A stretch of DNA of 64,000 nt from Cacajao melanocephalus (GCA_963573385.1 CAUYLG010009122.1:1-64000); one strand, 5' to 3'. Shown: positions 43,657-56,248, counted from the first letter of the stretch. Numbers and translations: made by a program. Notes: generated from the letters alone by a model not told the origin.

Positions 43657-44514
43657 ATTTTTTGCCATCTCAAGAAACCTAGGTTCTTTTTCTATGAAAA
43701 TTTAGGGTGATTTTCTTGGCTGGCCAAATCTGTGTGTCGGCCAGGCTTGTTGAGGACTTATGATCTGACCTTAGACTTTTCTCAATAACAGGAGAAAAAA
43801 AACAGTAGAGTCTCACTGATAGTCACTGTGTACAAGTGTCTAAGTCCATGCCTTCCAAGTAGGGTAGACTGAGTTTACACATTACCTAATCCTCAGCTTC
43901 AATTTGAATCTGTAACCCTTACGCGTGCTATTTCAGCGTTGGACTGGATTCAACTATTGAATCCTTGTCTCTTCCTGAGTGGCAGGGCCACAAATCTGAT
44001 AAATGACATCAGATTAAACTCTGTTTTCACTTCTGATTCTGTTTGACTTCATGGGTACAACACTAAAATCATGCTAATTTAACAGGTGGCTGGCATGTGC
44101 TGTGAAAGAAATAGGTAACGTACCACTATAGAAACTCTGGCAGAAGTGGGCAGGAGTACTTATTTTAGGAATTGCGGGGTGGAGGCCTCTCTGTCTGTGG
44201 TCACATTAAAGGATTTGTAGGTCACTCTAATTTATTATCTAAAGAAAGAGGAATTTGCTGGGAATAGGGAGGCAGGGGGTATAGGCAGAAGGAGCAGCAC
44301 TTGCAACACATCTCGGGCATAGGGAAGAGGAGGTTGGTGTGTGGGAAAACTCAAGGACAACTACATGGTTGTGTAGTCATTCATTCAGGAGACATGTGGG
44401 GTGGGGAATCAGGTCCAGCACCTTGAATCAATAACAGTTACATAGATTGTTTACTTGTAGAAGCCTGTCATTTATTCATCCCTTTTGTTATTTGCAAACA
44501 TCAGCATCCATTTT
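43657..44514. other. CTTNBP2: Intron, unassigned; weak L2-like words
   Basis: 44240-44340 (GGCAGAAGGAGCAGCACTTG) faintly resembles antisense L2; not firm. Confidence 0.3.
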
Positions 44515-44715
44515 GACTGCTCCTCCACAGTTCCTTCCCTCTTCTATATTTGGGACACACTTTCCGCCTCCCCTCACCAATCATGTGTCCTGGACATCCT
44601 GTGAGAGACCCAGCTGAAGTCCCACCTCATCTATTTGCCTTTCCTGACCATGCTGTATTTAGTCAATTCTTCTTTTGAATTACAATAACAGCTCGTGTCT
44701 GTCTGTACTTCAAGA
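44515..44715 (+). mobile_element. L2 fragment, sense
   Basis: GAAGTCCCACCTCATCTATT followed by TGCCTTTCCTGACCATGCTG matches the L2 'cctccaggaagccttccctgac' zone. Confidence 0.55.
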
Positions 44716-45483
44716 CTGCCAGTCTGGAAGGTGTCTGAAGGATAAAGGGCCTGGCCCAATTTCCTCATTTTTCCAGTTGGTAAAATTCAAAAGAAAAAAA
44801 ATGGAAGGCAATTGCAGCACCTGGCGGGTGGCTTCCTTAGCTCCATCAAACTACACCAGGACTAATTATTTGTTCTTCATTAGCTTTTCACACCTTTTCT
44901 TTTGTTTCCTCTGTATTTCATGAGTATACTAACTTACATGGAATTTTCCTTCTTAGCAGCAATAGCAAATAGGCATAGAATACATAGTAGGCATACATAC
45001 CTCTAGGCAAAATTATCCATTAACACTGAAGGAATATATCTCTAGGGAAGGAAATAAAAACATGTAGTTACTGGAAAGTCTATTTATTGGCTAGTCCCTT
45101 TAATGAAACACCAGTTTCTAATGTACTGTCCAATAATGACCACTTTCCCCTCAATACAGCCACCTTGCAAAATGGGACATTTTATATAAACATCATCTGT
45201 ACTTCGGCGAGAAGGAGTGCCCACCTGTTTGTTCAGGTCCTTAGGAAAGGCAGATTACATTCTGCCTTTAGGAGCTGTGAAATGTGATTCTGTTACAATG
45301 TCTAACAGTCTGATCTTTAGAAGGAGTTTATTAGAAAGTCATTAAGAGAATAATTCAGTCTTCCCAGAAAAAAGTGATGTTTTCCTGGAGACTGAGTTAT
45401 AATGAGAGCTCTAATCCTCCCTCTCCCTTCCTCTACATGTGGTCTTGATGAGGCAGCTGGAGAGACTCCTCTCTCTCTATCAG

Positions 45484-45561
45484 GTGCCCACAAAGCTAAG
45501 CCTGTTCTTTCAGCCCTGGCTGACCAAGAAAGTGAAGCTTAAACAGAGAGCTTCAGAAATG
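45484..45561 (+). other. Candidate cassette exon, 78 bp, phase 0-0
   Basis: Acceptor-like CTCCTCTCTCTCTATCAG ends at 45483 and a GTAAGC donor starts at 45562. The 26 codons between are open in phase 0, exactly the phase of the E8/E9 junction, and read VPTKLSLFFQPWLTKK then VKLKQRASEM. I do not recognise this peptide in the known protein. It could be a pseudoexon. Confidence 0.35.
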
Positions 45562-45887
45562 GTAAGCCTGAGGACTAAGAGGAAGTTCTTTAGCTTAATA
45601 GTAATTACTGAATTCATTTTAAATGTGATAAATGACTCCTTTATTATTTCAGCTATATGCTATATCCTATTTCTCTATTAAAGATAAGCCCTGTATAGTT
45701 AATATATACTTGCAGATTGTTGAGAGTAGATCTTAAATGTTCTCACCATAGAAAGTATGTGAAGGAATGGATATGTTAATTAGCCTAATTTAATAATTTC
45801 ACAGTATATACATACATCAAAACATCATGATATACACCACAAATATGTATAATTTTTGTCAGTTATACCTTAATAAAAAATATAAAT

Positions 45888-46060
45888 AGACTGTAGCCCT
45901 GGCTTTGCCACTTTTAGCTGTGGGACTTTGGGCAAGTTGTTTTTTCTTCCTGGCTCAGGGTCCTGATAGACAAAATGGGGTAAAAATGCCTAACTCAGGC
46001 TCCTAGTGAAAGTTAAAGGAGAAAAAATGCTGATCACACTAACACATTTGCACAACCAGT
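45888..46060 (+). mobile_element. MIR SINE, sense
   Basis: CTGGCTTTGCCACTTTTAGC, TGTGGGACTTTGGGCAAGTT and GACAAAATGGGGTAAAAATG in MIR order. Confidence 0.88.
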
Positions 46061-46220
46061 AGTATGTGTTATTATCCCTCCTTCAGCCATCCCAAGTAAA
46101 GTTAAATAAGATTCAGCTAGTTTTCAGTTTTGATTTAAAGTATTATATTTTTAATTTTGGGCTTCTAAAGACAAAATGTTCTAAACCAAGCCCCTGTGTT
46201 CCACCTCTCTGCCTCTCTAG

Positions 46221-46399
46221 TTCAGAGGTCAGGTGCCTCCACCCTGCGATCCTGTGTGCAAGATTGTCGACTGGGCTCTGTCTGTCTGGCGTCAGCTTAA
46301 CTCCTGCCTGGCCCGCTTGGGCACACCTGAAGCACTTCTTGGACCAAAGTATTTCCTGTCTTGTCCTGTAGTCCCTGGACATGCCCAAGTGACAGTGAA
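46221..46399 (+). CDS. CTTNBP2: CTTNBP2 exon E9: AAA+ lid-like region
   Basis: 179-bp exon between GCCTCTCTAG (46220) and a consensus donor GTAAGT (46400). It starts [18 protein letters not shown], continues [20 protein letters not shown] and ends [21 protein letters not shown], residues 367-425, leaving two bases. The pattern of a DW...LW/VW helix pair followed by LGPxxFLSCP is that of the C-terminal lid of NAV family proteins. A Pro-Pro-Pro-Cys turn marks the exon start. Confidence 0.94.
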
Positions 46400-47001
46400 G
46401 TAAGTGCCATTTTTCCTTGTTTTCCTGCTTATGATAGAGACATGGCCAATTCAGGATGTTTGAGAGTGAGAATGCTGTCCAGGCTGCCTTGCGCCACCTC
46501 CTGTCGCTGACATGGAGTGCCAGTGCTCTCTGCTCTTTCAGAGGATGGCCACAGCTTGTCTACTGGGTGCTTCCTAAGGCAGCTGCATTTTTGCTAAGAG
46601 CTAGGTGGCAGTTTTTCCTCCATTAGAAAACTCTCATCCAAGTCATGTTCGGCTTGCTATGCAGAGTCTCCTGAGTGAGGTCCCATATAAGAAGTTTCAT
46701 CAATTATTATATGCACACCCTCCAAAAACCTGCCTTATTTTAATGAACTGAAAAGCTTCTCCCTTTATTGAGACATAAGTTCGGTGCTTACCATGTTTTC
46801 CTTTGAAGCAGCTTATGAGAACAGACATATATAGAATAAGGTTAATGAAATCTAAAATCAGGAGAAAAATGAAAGGAGAAAAAATTTGTCACCATCCAGC
46901 TTAATAATGCTTCTGTGACCAGCAAGCACATCTGATTCTGCAGTTTCCGGTGTCATGGGCAGAAGTCTATTTTGGAAAGCAGGAGATAGAAATATCTTCT
47001 C
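46400..47001. other. CTTNBP2: Intron after E9, 5' part
   Basis: Nothing recognised. Confidence 0.4.
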
Positions 47002-47319
47002 AGCTGGGTATGGTGGTTCATGCCTGTAATCCCATCACTTTGGGAAGTTGAGAGGGGAGGATCACTTGGGGCCAGGAGTTGAAGATCAGCCCAGGCAATG
47101 TAGGGTCTATTTTTTTTAAATAGACCTCAGCTCTATTAAAAAAAAAAAAAAAGTGGCCAGGCATAGTGGCATGCACTACCTGTAGTCCTAGCTACTTGAG
47201 TGGGGAAGCTAAGGCAGGAGGATCAGTTGAGCCCAGGAGGTCAAGGCTGCAGTGAACTTTGATTAAGCCACTGAATTCCAGCCTGGGTGACAGTGAGACC
47301 CTGTCTCTATAAAATATAT
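47002..47319 (+). mobile_element. AluJ-like, sense
   Basis: Two diverged monomers with an expanded central A15 linker. TATCTTCT occurs on both sides (46993-47000 and 47323-47330) as a likely target duplication. Confidence 0.93.
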
Positions 47320-48539
47320 GTATATCTTCTTTATTGTAAGACAAACCACCATTTTTATAACAGCTAATTGGTGGGAAAGGAAGAAGTACCATATTAAATA
47401 TATATTTAGAATTTTGCTACAAAATACGGTTGATATAATTACCACTTTCTTCATTATTATCTCAATTAAATTATTTTTTATATCTCAGGATTCTTAGGAA
47501 CCAATCTTGACCTCTTCTATGTGGAGTATAGTCTTTGTCAAGAACTGTGGAGCTTCCAAGATTTTTACCTTATTTGCAAGCTACCAAGTTAGCCTGTGAT
47601 GGTTCAGGATGCTAGGTTAGGGACACGGGACTTCATCACCCGCAGCACAGCAGGCAGCCCGAGCTTCACTTTTACATAGGTTCCCTTTACACCTGAAGTC
47701 CCACAGGGTGATACGTAGTAGCCCATGTGGATGCTGGATTTTGCCTCACAGCGATGGAGACCCCCTTCCCATCCCTCCAAGGCTTCTAAAGAAGGATGCT
47801 GCAACTCTGTTGATCCTTGGCCCTGGAAGAAGATGTTATTTTATTATCCTGATCAGGAAACAATTCTGCCCTCTGCTCCTGAAGGAAACATTTATCTCTG
47901 TCTTCCAAGACCGAAAAGATAGTCCAGAACAAAACCTGACACCAGATGTGCAGAAATGCTGCAGAGAATTGTCTACCAATGGCTAAGTTAAGGAGTTGAT
48001 TTTTTTTTCAAACCACAGCTTATCATATTTATACCTTTAGCACTTTTAGGAATAACTGCATAATTTTGATTCGTGCTGTAGAATACCAGAATTTTGTCTG
48101 TGTTCCCTATCATACCTTTATTTTTCCCCCTGATTACACAGCACTAGATATTAAGAGAGAAACTTAAAACAGATGGATGCTTAATACCTGGGTCTTAGTG
48201 TTTGACAGTTCTTGAAAGTTATATGCAATGTCCAGTAGCTTTGAAAACATTCCTAACCTGGGTGATGTGGTTTTGTTTCTATAGCCTTTAATCATGTAAG
48301 TGTTTTTAAATACTGCAACAAAGCATAATCTTTTTTTGAAAGAATTTTAATTGGCATTGAGTGCTGCAAATTTGGGCTGAAGTCCCACTGTTTATGGCTA
48401 TTCATGCAAACAGTCCACCTGAAGCGAAAGTTGTTTGATCCCCATCTCTCTATAGAACTGAGTCCACCTGGGTGCAACAGTGAGCCCTTGCCTTAGGACA
48501 GGTAGATTTAATTTGCCAGTGATTGTAAGTTGTATCCCA
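47320..48539. other. CTTNBP2: Intron; unassigned block 47588-47985
   Basis: 47588-47985 is more GC-rich and keeps a 92-codon open frame (47708-47986). I see no conserved domain, splice support or repeat identity. The rest is AT-rich. Confidence 0.35.
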
Positions 48540-48833
48540 GGCTGGGTGTAGTGGTTTATGCCTGTTAATCCCAGCACTTTGGGAAGCCAAGGAGGGCGGA
48601 TCACTTGAAGTCAGGAGTTCAAGACCAGCCTGGCCGACATGGTGAAACTCCATCTCTACTAAAAGTACAAAAATTAGCCAGGCATGGTGGCGCACACCTG
48701 TAATCCCACCTACTTGGAAGGCTGAGGCACAAAAATCTCTTGAACCCAAAAGGCAGATGTTGCAGTAAGCAGAGATTACACCCCAGCACTCCAGCCTGGA
48801 TGACAGAGCGCGACTCTGTCTCAAAAAAAAAAA
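48540..48833 (+). mobile_element. AluS-like, sense
   Basis: Complete Alu with TCAAGACCAGCCTGGCCGAC and an A11 tail. GTATCCCA before and GTATCCCA after form the target duplication. Confidence 0.95.
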
Positions 48834-49257
48834 GTATCCCAATTTCAGAAATATTAAAATACAGTATATATGTACCTTATTAAGGAGATGTAACAAAGAA
48901 GTTGAAGCTATTTAGACATGGACTTTTAGGACATCTTTTTTCCGGATTTCTTCCGTCTTTAAATTTACCTTCTTTTCCACGTATTGGTTCGTGCATTCAT
49001 TCAGTCAGCACTCAAGCATTGATTCTACATTGAGAGAGACATGTAAACAATCAGTTTCATTTGAAATACATTGTATTTTTGAGGCAGATTTACTTTTGTA
49101 TTGGATAATTTCACTTCTTTGAAAACTACCTGGGAAAGGTAGCATATGTATAGAAACACATTTTTTCCCCATAGTCTTCAAACTGTCCTTTCATAGAATT
49201 GTGTATAATTATTGAGAAGCCTGCTCCTAAGGGATGAATTGGCCCCTCTCTTGCTAG
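48834..49257. other. CTTNBP2: Intron before E10
   Basis: Nothing recognised. Confidence 0.4.
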
Positions 49258-49463
49258 ATGGATGTCTAAGCTGTGGAATGGCGTCATCACACCCAGAGTT
49301 CAAGAAGCAATATTGTCAAGAGCCTCTGTGAAAAGACAACCTGGCTTTGGGCAGACAACTGCCAAAAGACTCCCTAGCCAAGGACAGCAGGCTGTGGTCA
49401 AAGCTGCTCTCAGCATCTTGTTAAACAAAGCCGTACTGCATGGCTGTCCCCTCCCTAGAGCAG
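49258..49463 (+). CDS. CTTNBP2: CTTNBP2 exon E10: end of lid, basic linker
   Basis: 206-bp exon. Acceptor CTTGCTAG (49257) and donor GTATGT (49464). It completes a Lys codon, then [18 protein letters not shown] corresponds to the LWNNSIIPYLQEG-type helix that closes the NAV lid. The remainder, with [20 protein letters not shown], is basic and Gln/Gly-rich, followed by a helix ([18 protein letters not shown]) and CPLPRA. It spans residues 426-494 and leaves one base. It is separated by a 324-bp intron from E11. Confidence 0.93.
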
Positions 49464-49787
49464 GTATGTGGGTTTCTGCAGAGAGGAGAGGAAATTCACA
49501 CCCTTATTAAATATCTTCTAAAAGTCGTTTTTAGAGAGCTGGCTATCTTCTCTTTGTAATTAGAAAAATATGCATTTCACAGCAGTGTTCCAGAACTGTG
49601 AATTTACTTACTGGTTAATGCTTGAATTCTAGACCTGTAAGTAAAGTTTGTGCTGGTTCACAAAGCCCCAGCTTGGATATTAAACAAGTGCATGATTTTG
49701 AAGAGGCCATATCTTTGAGAAATGGAAATGTATTTTGCTTTAATCAATGAAACCGCATTATCCCTGCTGTGATTCGTGTTGTTTCAG

Positions 49788-49973
49788 AGCTAGAACAGCA
49801 TACAGCTGATTTCAAAGGAGGAAGTTTCCCTTTATCCATAGTTTCCAGTTATAACAGTTGTAGCAAGAAGAAAGGAGAGAGTGGTGCCTGGAGAAAGGTG
49901 AACACCAGTCCTCGCAGGAAGTCTGGCCGCTTCTCTTTACCCACCTGGAATAAGCCAGACCTAAGCACCGAAG
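49788..49973 (+). CDS. CTTNBP2: CTTNBP2 exon E11: basic serine-rich tail
   Basis: 186-bp phase 1-1 exon between GTTGTTTCAG (49787) and donor GTAAGG (49974). It encodes [38 protein letters not shown] and [19 protein letters not shown], residues 495-556. The RRKS and GRFS sites have the shape of basophilic kinase targets (inference only). Composition suggests an intrinsically disordered segment. The acceptor is a good pyrimidine-rich site. Confidence 0.93.
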
Positions 49974-50459
49974 GTAAGGGGCAGGGGTTGGCATGCTGCC
50001 TGCAAGGAGGTAGACATTCCTGACCCAGTATCTGAAAGCAACCCTGCTTTCATTTTTATCCACTCTGCATTTGACAGAACAAAGTTTAAGTATTTCAATG
50101 CACATTTTCTTAGAATAAACAAACTATATAGAAGGTACATTTTCAAAAATATATGGGAGATCCCTACCTGAAAAATACCACTTTCAAACTAGAATTCCAA
50201 AATTAATCTTTACCTTGCTAATGGTCATTTATTAATTTGTTTTTCTTGCTGTTCATAATTTACATAATAAAATCATTGCATTATTGTATAATAAAATCAT
50301 TGGCATATTTCTCTCCTGTCATTCCTAAGTTAATCTTACATTAAAAAAAATATGTAGACATATTTAATACCCACTTAAGGCCTTTCCAGGTGAATCAGAT
50401 GTACACATTTCTTTCTCATGTATGATGTGTACCATGTGCCAGGTTCTATTCTAGGCACT
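49974..50459. other. CTTNBP2: Intron after E11, 5' end
   Basis: No repeat that I can name except a local duplication of ATTGTATAATAAAATCATT-type words near 50265-50302. Confidence 0.4.
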
Positions 50460-50690
50460 GGAAACAATGGTTAAAAATAGATATTTTTAAATTAATATCT
50501 ATTAATATTTATATTAATATAAATATATTATATTAATTTATATTTATATATAAATATATAAATATATTAATATAAAATACATTTATATTAATATAAATAT
50601 ATATAAATATATACTTTTTATATTATTTTATATTTTATGTTATATATTAATATAAATATATATTAATATAAATATATATACATTTTTTTC
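50460..50690. repeat. AT-rich, hairpin-prone simple repeat
   Basis: About 230 bases almost only A and T, with many copies of the self-complementary words TATTAATA, TTATATAA and ATATAT. An Alu sits at its 3' edge. Confidence 0.93.
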
Positions 50691-50692
50691 CT

Positions 50693-50964
<272 letters not shown>

Positions 50965-53580
50965 TTTCCTGCCTTCATAGAGTTTATATTCTAATAAATT
51001 AGACAGATTTCATATGATGGGACATCATGTGAAAAATATGTAAGCTTTCATTCTAACAAAGAAGATATAACACATCTGTATCTTTCTGTGTTAGACCTAT
51101 TCCCTTTGGCATTGATAACAGGATAATAAGCTATTATATAAATTATAAATGTCCTTCCCAAAAGAAATCCAAATTGGAATAAAAATGGAAAAAAAAATTC
51201 CACCTCTTATGCACTGTGGACTTCAGATTATATAATTCATGTGCCTCCCTTTTCAAAGTATTTGTTTTGTGGAATTTTATGCCAACCTTATAGCAGTTGG
51301 TTTCTAAATTAGATGCTTAAAATCATTTTTAAAAACATAAAAAAGTTGTTTTTAGTTTTGAGTATATTTTCATTCTTATGCTTGTATTTTGTTAATTTTA
51401 ATAAAAATTTAATGTTTTTTAAGCCTATCAATATATGCTAGGGTTCTTTACCCCAAGTGCATGATAGCAAATTGTGACCCCCGTTTTTAAGTGACTGAAT
51501 GAAAATTTATGGAATAAAATGAATTTTCTTATAATTTTAAAAAGATAAATATTTTATATTGATAAGATACTGTTTTGATGTTAAGAGCTTGTCATTACTT
51601 CCCAAAGTTGTCAGAGGGTTTGATTCAGGGAGTGAGAGTCACTAGACTTCAGCCCACCGATTTAGTATAGACCCCCCAGATGACTTTCTGTAGCAAGGAT
51701 TATACCTTTCATTTGCTCTTCATCCTTTCAGTATGCAAGAAAGCTCTAAGACAACAATGATGATGTCCATTTACAGAGAACAACACTGAGGTTCAGAAAC
51801 CCTTAGACACCTCCAGATCACCTCTCCTGGAGATGTGGGGTTCTGTAATTGTTTCGTGCAAGCCCAGTGCTATTTTCTGTAGTCCATGCCACCCTAATCT
51901 TGTTAGACATGCAATGATCTATGGGCAATCAATCAAATAACTGGAAGCCCACTGAGGCTCTCCACTGTGTCATTTTCTAAGTTTATTAGAATCTCTACAT
52001 AAAGTTTAAGATCGACTTTTTGAGCTAATAAGTGTTGTTAGTATATGCTTTAGACTGGACAAACAGAATCAAAATGCATATGAATTTAAAGCAGTATCAT
52101 GGAAGAGTCTAGCTCATAAAACTATATTATGCTAAATGTAAAAAGAAAAATGAATAGATTTGAAATTATTTGTATTTTAATAATTTTAGTTTTAGAAATA
52201 TTTGATATCAAATGTTATATTCCTTGAAGCATGAATTTCTTTGACAGAATAAAACTATGCTGTAAGAGTTTACACTGACTTCTAGGAGATTTCTAAAAGG
52301 TAATTTTACAGAGTATATAATTCATGAGTCAGTAGTTGGGTTAAAAACCATGACTGACATGCCTCTCATTGTTTATATAATGGTAAATTTTTCCAATAAT
52401 TGCATTGCATATATAAGTATTACAATGGTTGGGGTGACTTTGGTTGCTAAAAATAAAATACCAACACAAGAATCCTTTTGCATGCAGATCACTATGGAAG
52501 CTCATAAAATTTTATAAAGACACAGCCCATTTCCTTCCTGACCTCAAACCGAAAGGCCAGTGATGTCAGATCCTAGGCTTTCAGGGCAGAGCCCAAGGCT
52601 GTGTGCTATGTAGTAATTAGTAGAAGCCACTAGTTGGTGCTTTGGCACAATAATGACAAAAGTATGAGTAAAGAAACTCAACAGTGATTTTCTTTGATCT
52701 GCTTTTAATGAGGATATATTTACTTTTCAAAAACATTCTTTAGAGAAAACTTGTGCTGGCAATATTAATATTTTATAATTCACTCAAAAGCAACTAAATG
52801 TTTTAGTGCATTTATAACATTGAGTCTAAAATGGCTTATAAGAGTGTTTCTTAAACTTTGACCATAACCATAGTGAGAAATACATTTTACACCATGACCT
52901 GTACACACAAGCCTCTGCATTTGTGTGTATATAACTGATACGAATCAGTATACCTACAGCAAGCAATACAGGCTATTTTCTCTTTTTTTAACTAGGTCAT
53001 AATCTGCAGTACAAAAAACATTGATACGATTTTCAGCATTTTTTAAATTCCATGACTTTTTCTATACTGTTCATATTTTCTTTCCTGCATAATGCAAAAG
53101 CTGTTATTTCTACAAATGCATGCCTAATGCCACATATCAAAAACTGTGTCTAACTACATAGTAATGTTGGATTGCACACAAAGGTAGAGAAAGGGTGATT
53201 ACCATCACCAAAAGGCAGGTATTAAAATCTTTAGGTCCTTTGAGAACAAGGGCCTAAGGAACTAGGAACTTGACTAGAGAGAAGAAGGGCCATCGATAAA
53301 AGCAAAGTTCAGGATTCTTGACTTGAGATTCAGATAATAGTTGTACCGAGTTCCATCAAAATGTACTCGAGGGAGCTGGCTATTCCTTCACTTTTCCACA
53401 ATGCCTGTGCAGGAGGCTATGCCCAGAGCCTCTGTCCTGGGAAAAATCTCCTCAAATGGTGGATACTAATCCAAGAACAGTATGAAAGTGTTGCAGAGTC
53501 CACAGTCTGTTTCTTTTAAATACAGAGTTCAAGATGCACAGGGACAATGATCTATTGAAAATGGTTCTGTTTTTTAACAG
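50965..53580. other. CTTNBP2: Intron E11-E12, middle and 3' part
   Basis: AT-rich. 51745-51895 (CATTTACAGAGAACAACACT, TGAGGTTCAG) is probably an antisense MIR. No other repeat or exon seen. Confidence 0.4.
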
Positions 53581-53644
53581 GAATAAAAAATAAGACTCTA
53601 TCACAGCTGAATTGTAACAGGAGTGCTTCTCTGTCAAAACAGAA
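53581..53644 (+). CDS. CTTNBP2: CTTNBP2 microexon-like exon E12
   Basis: Smallest exon in the window (64 bp). Acceptor TCTGTTTTTTAACAG (53580), consensus donor GTAAGT (53645). It completes a Gly codon, then IKNKTLSQLNCNRSASLSKQ, and leaves two bases (AA) that give Lys with the first base of E13. The content is polar and serine-rich. Because 64 is not a multiple of three, skipping this exon would shift the frame. Confidence 0.92.
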
Positions 53645-54304
53645 GTAAGTCCCCCTTTCAAATTTAACTCATAGCAAACAAAGATAAATCAAGTAACTTC
53701 AATTACTATTTTGAATGTTCCATATTCTCAGTTATTTGTATGACTATTATGCTGTTAGTGATTTTTTAAAAAGTAATAGATGTCATTCAAATGCTGATAT
53801 TAAACTGAAATCTAATGAATGATATCCTTGGATGACATCTAAACTGTTCCTTAAGATTAATAGAATATAAACAGTATTTTGCTTATAATTTGTTGAATGT
53901 AGAAATATTACAGATTTCATTTCTGATCAAATTGTTTATGCATTTGTGAACTTTTAGACAGTCATTAGATGACTTTTCCACAGATTTACAGAAACAGCAT
54001 GACTATTTTTAAGTGCTTTATAGTTACAGTGATAATTTCTTATATTGTTCCTAAGAAGTTGACTATTTTCAGCTTACAAATATTGATATATAAAGGATGA
54101 TTTGGACAATTATAGAAATGTTTAAGCAGTTTATAAATAGGTCCCCGTGATAGCACAATAAATTGTGCGCCCTGTCACTTGGCAGGTAACATTTAGGATC
54201 CTGTCCTCTGGTTTGCAGCATTACAGAAGACGGGAGGGCGAAGAGAGAGAAGGGAGATGAAGGAAACCACATGGCCTGCTATTTTCTGCCAGGACCACCG
54301 CTAG
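53645..54304. other. CTTNBP2: Intron after E12
   Basis: Nothing recognised. Confidence 0.4.
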
Positions 54305-54520
54305 ATCCATTACATGCAACAGCCTGTATCATTTTCCCTAGTAACCCTAGGATGTACACATAAGGGTTATTTACAGAAAAGGGAACCCAGGAACTAAGGT
54401 GTTAAGGAGGGAAAAAAGAAAACCTCATGCATGGTCATATTGCTAGTTAGCAGTAGAGCCAAGTTTGAAATTTGTGTTTGTTCCATTTTATCACACTGTC
54501 CCCTATGCCATAGTGTTTAG
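54305..54520 (-). mobile_element. MIR SINE, antisense
   Basis: CCCTAGTAACCCTAGGATGT, TTTACAGAAAAGGGAACCC and ATTGCTAGTTAGCAGTAGAG in antisense-MIR order. Confidence 0.75.
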
Positions 54521-54824
54521 CATCTTAGTTTTATCTGGCCTGGAATATTGTACATCAAAGTAAATGTCTTTGTGAAACAAAATTCTATCAAGAATTTTTG
54601 AGTAGGAGTTACCAAAATCCTGTGGAAATTTCTTACCTTAGTATTCTAATCTCTCAAGGTATGGGAGTGGGTTGTTGCATTAAATGACATTTATGAAATA
54701 CTTTAAAGGATATTAAAAATGTTTTCCCTACCCCACACCAAATCCCAGAAAAGGTACAGTGTCTAGATTTCCAAATTGGGAATTGTTCTCACTTTGAAAA
54801 ACATTTTTCTGAACTTTGTGTTAG

Positions 54825-54957
54825 GTCTGTAGAGAATGATGTATCACTGACGTTGAATTTGGATCAGAGACTCTCTCTGGGTTCAGATGATGAAGCAGAT
54901 CTTGTCAAGGAACTTCAGAGCATGTGCTCCAGCAAGTCGGAGTCTGATATCAGCAAG
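54825..54957 (+). CDS. CTTNBP2: CTTNBP2 exon E13: acidic serine motif
   Basis: 133-bp exon between TTTGTGTTAG (54824) and donor GTGAGC (54958). It completes a Lys codon, then [38 protein letters not shown] and ESDISK, residues 578-622, ending on a codon boundary. The [12 protein letters not shown] stretch combines a basophilic site with an acidic CK2-like site (inference). It probably forms a short amphipathic helix around DLVKELQSM. Confidence 0.93.
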
Positions 54958-55193
54958 GTGAGCAGGACAAATATCGGACATTGAATGGCTCTACCCAACA
55001 GCTAGGAGACTTTTGGGGGACCACAATTTCCTAAAAGAAATTCCTTATTGAATAGCATGGTTAATACTCTAAATCAAACCATCCTTCACGTTGCTTAGAA
55101 AAGCTGTTTCTTCCGAAATATTATTTTTACAATAAAAGAGCTCTACATTGTAAAGCCTGCTTCTCTGAGACCTGAAGTTAAAACTGTATGTTA

Positions 55194-55448
55194 TGGAGTG
55201 CAGTGCCACGATCTCATCACACCGCAACCTCTGCCCCCTGGGTTCAAGCAATTATCCCTGCCTCAGCCTCCCAAGTAGCTGGGATTACAGGTGCCCGCCA
55301 CAACGCCAAGCTAATTTTTGTATTTTTTAGTAGAGACAGGGTTTCACCGTGTTGGCCAGACTGGTCTTCAACTCCTGACCTCAGGTGATCTGCCTGCCTT
55401 GGCCTCCCAAAGTACTGAGATGACAGGCGTGAGCCACCATGCCTGGCC
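55194..55448 (-). mobile_element. Alu, antisense, truncated at poly-T end
   Basis: Begins TGGAGTGCAGTGCCACGATC and ends CACCATGCCTGGCC; the T head and the first part are missing. Lies 236 bp after exon E13. Confidence 0.94.
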
Positions 55449-56248
55449 TGGGCAGCCTTTTATATAAGCCTAAATTTGAGTTTCCTCAGATCTTTTTCCT
55501 TTCCATATTCCTAACTTTGGCATATCGGTCATCTATCAGTAAGAAAATTACAAGCATCACAGCAGACTTAAAGATCAAGCAACAACTTTCTTTGCAAATG
55601 AGAAAAATAATTAGCTTGTATAATGCATATCATCATAATCTTTAAGCTGTAAAATTTGAGATCCAAATATGGAAACCAGTGACCTGAAATCTCAAAGAAA
55701 ACATGCATCAAGTTCAACCTGTTTTAGCACTCTGGTATCTGCAGCAGGTTTCACTGAGCTGCCTTGATAGATGTCTTTTGCTTGAAAGGGAGCATAAGAA
55801 AGTGGTTGAAACTTGTTCAGGTTCCCCTGAAACACTCAACTGTGTTATTTGAGTCATGATAATATCTACAACAAAGTACAATTCACTATCTTATTTAACT
55901 TTTTTGGAAACAAAATATGTATCCACTGGAAAAGTAAGGTAATGATTAAAATCTTGCAAATTTTATATCCTTTACTTGCCAAGTAACTTATTTTTTTCCT
56001 AGAGAGTTTGTCTTCTGGTCTTCTTTTGACTTTTCAAGTGGATCCTTTTCCCTTAGAGGATGTTTTTCATGCATTTGCTGTCAATTTTACGTAAAAACTT
56101 CAAGTCTTTCATATGAACAGTTCAGGATTTGAGGAGCAGGGAAGAGGATAAGGGTAACATTTCTGAGGCTTCCCCACCATTTAGCTGTGCCTTGAGTATG
56201 CACAGTGTGACTGTGGAGACATGACTGGGCAAGTTCTGTGTTTTCCAG
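55449..56248. other. CTTNBP2: Intron before E14
   Basis: Nothing recognised. Confidence 0.4.

Noticed and set aside
48450..48896. 148-codon minus-strand frame
   Set aside because: Reads mostly through a sense Alu in reverse; typical Alu-derived frame.
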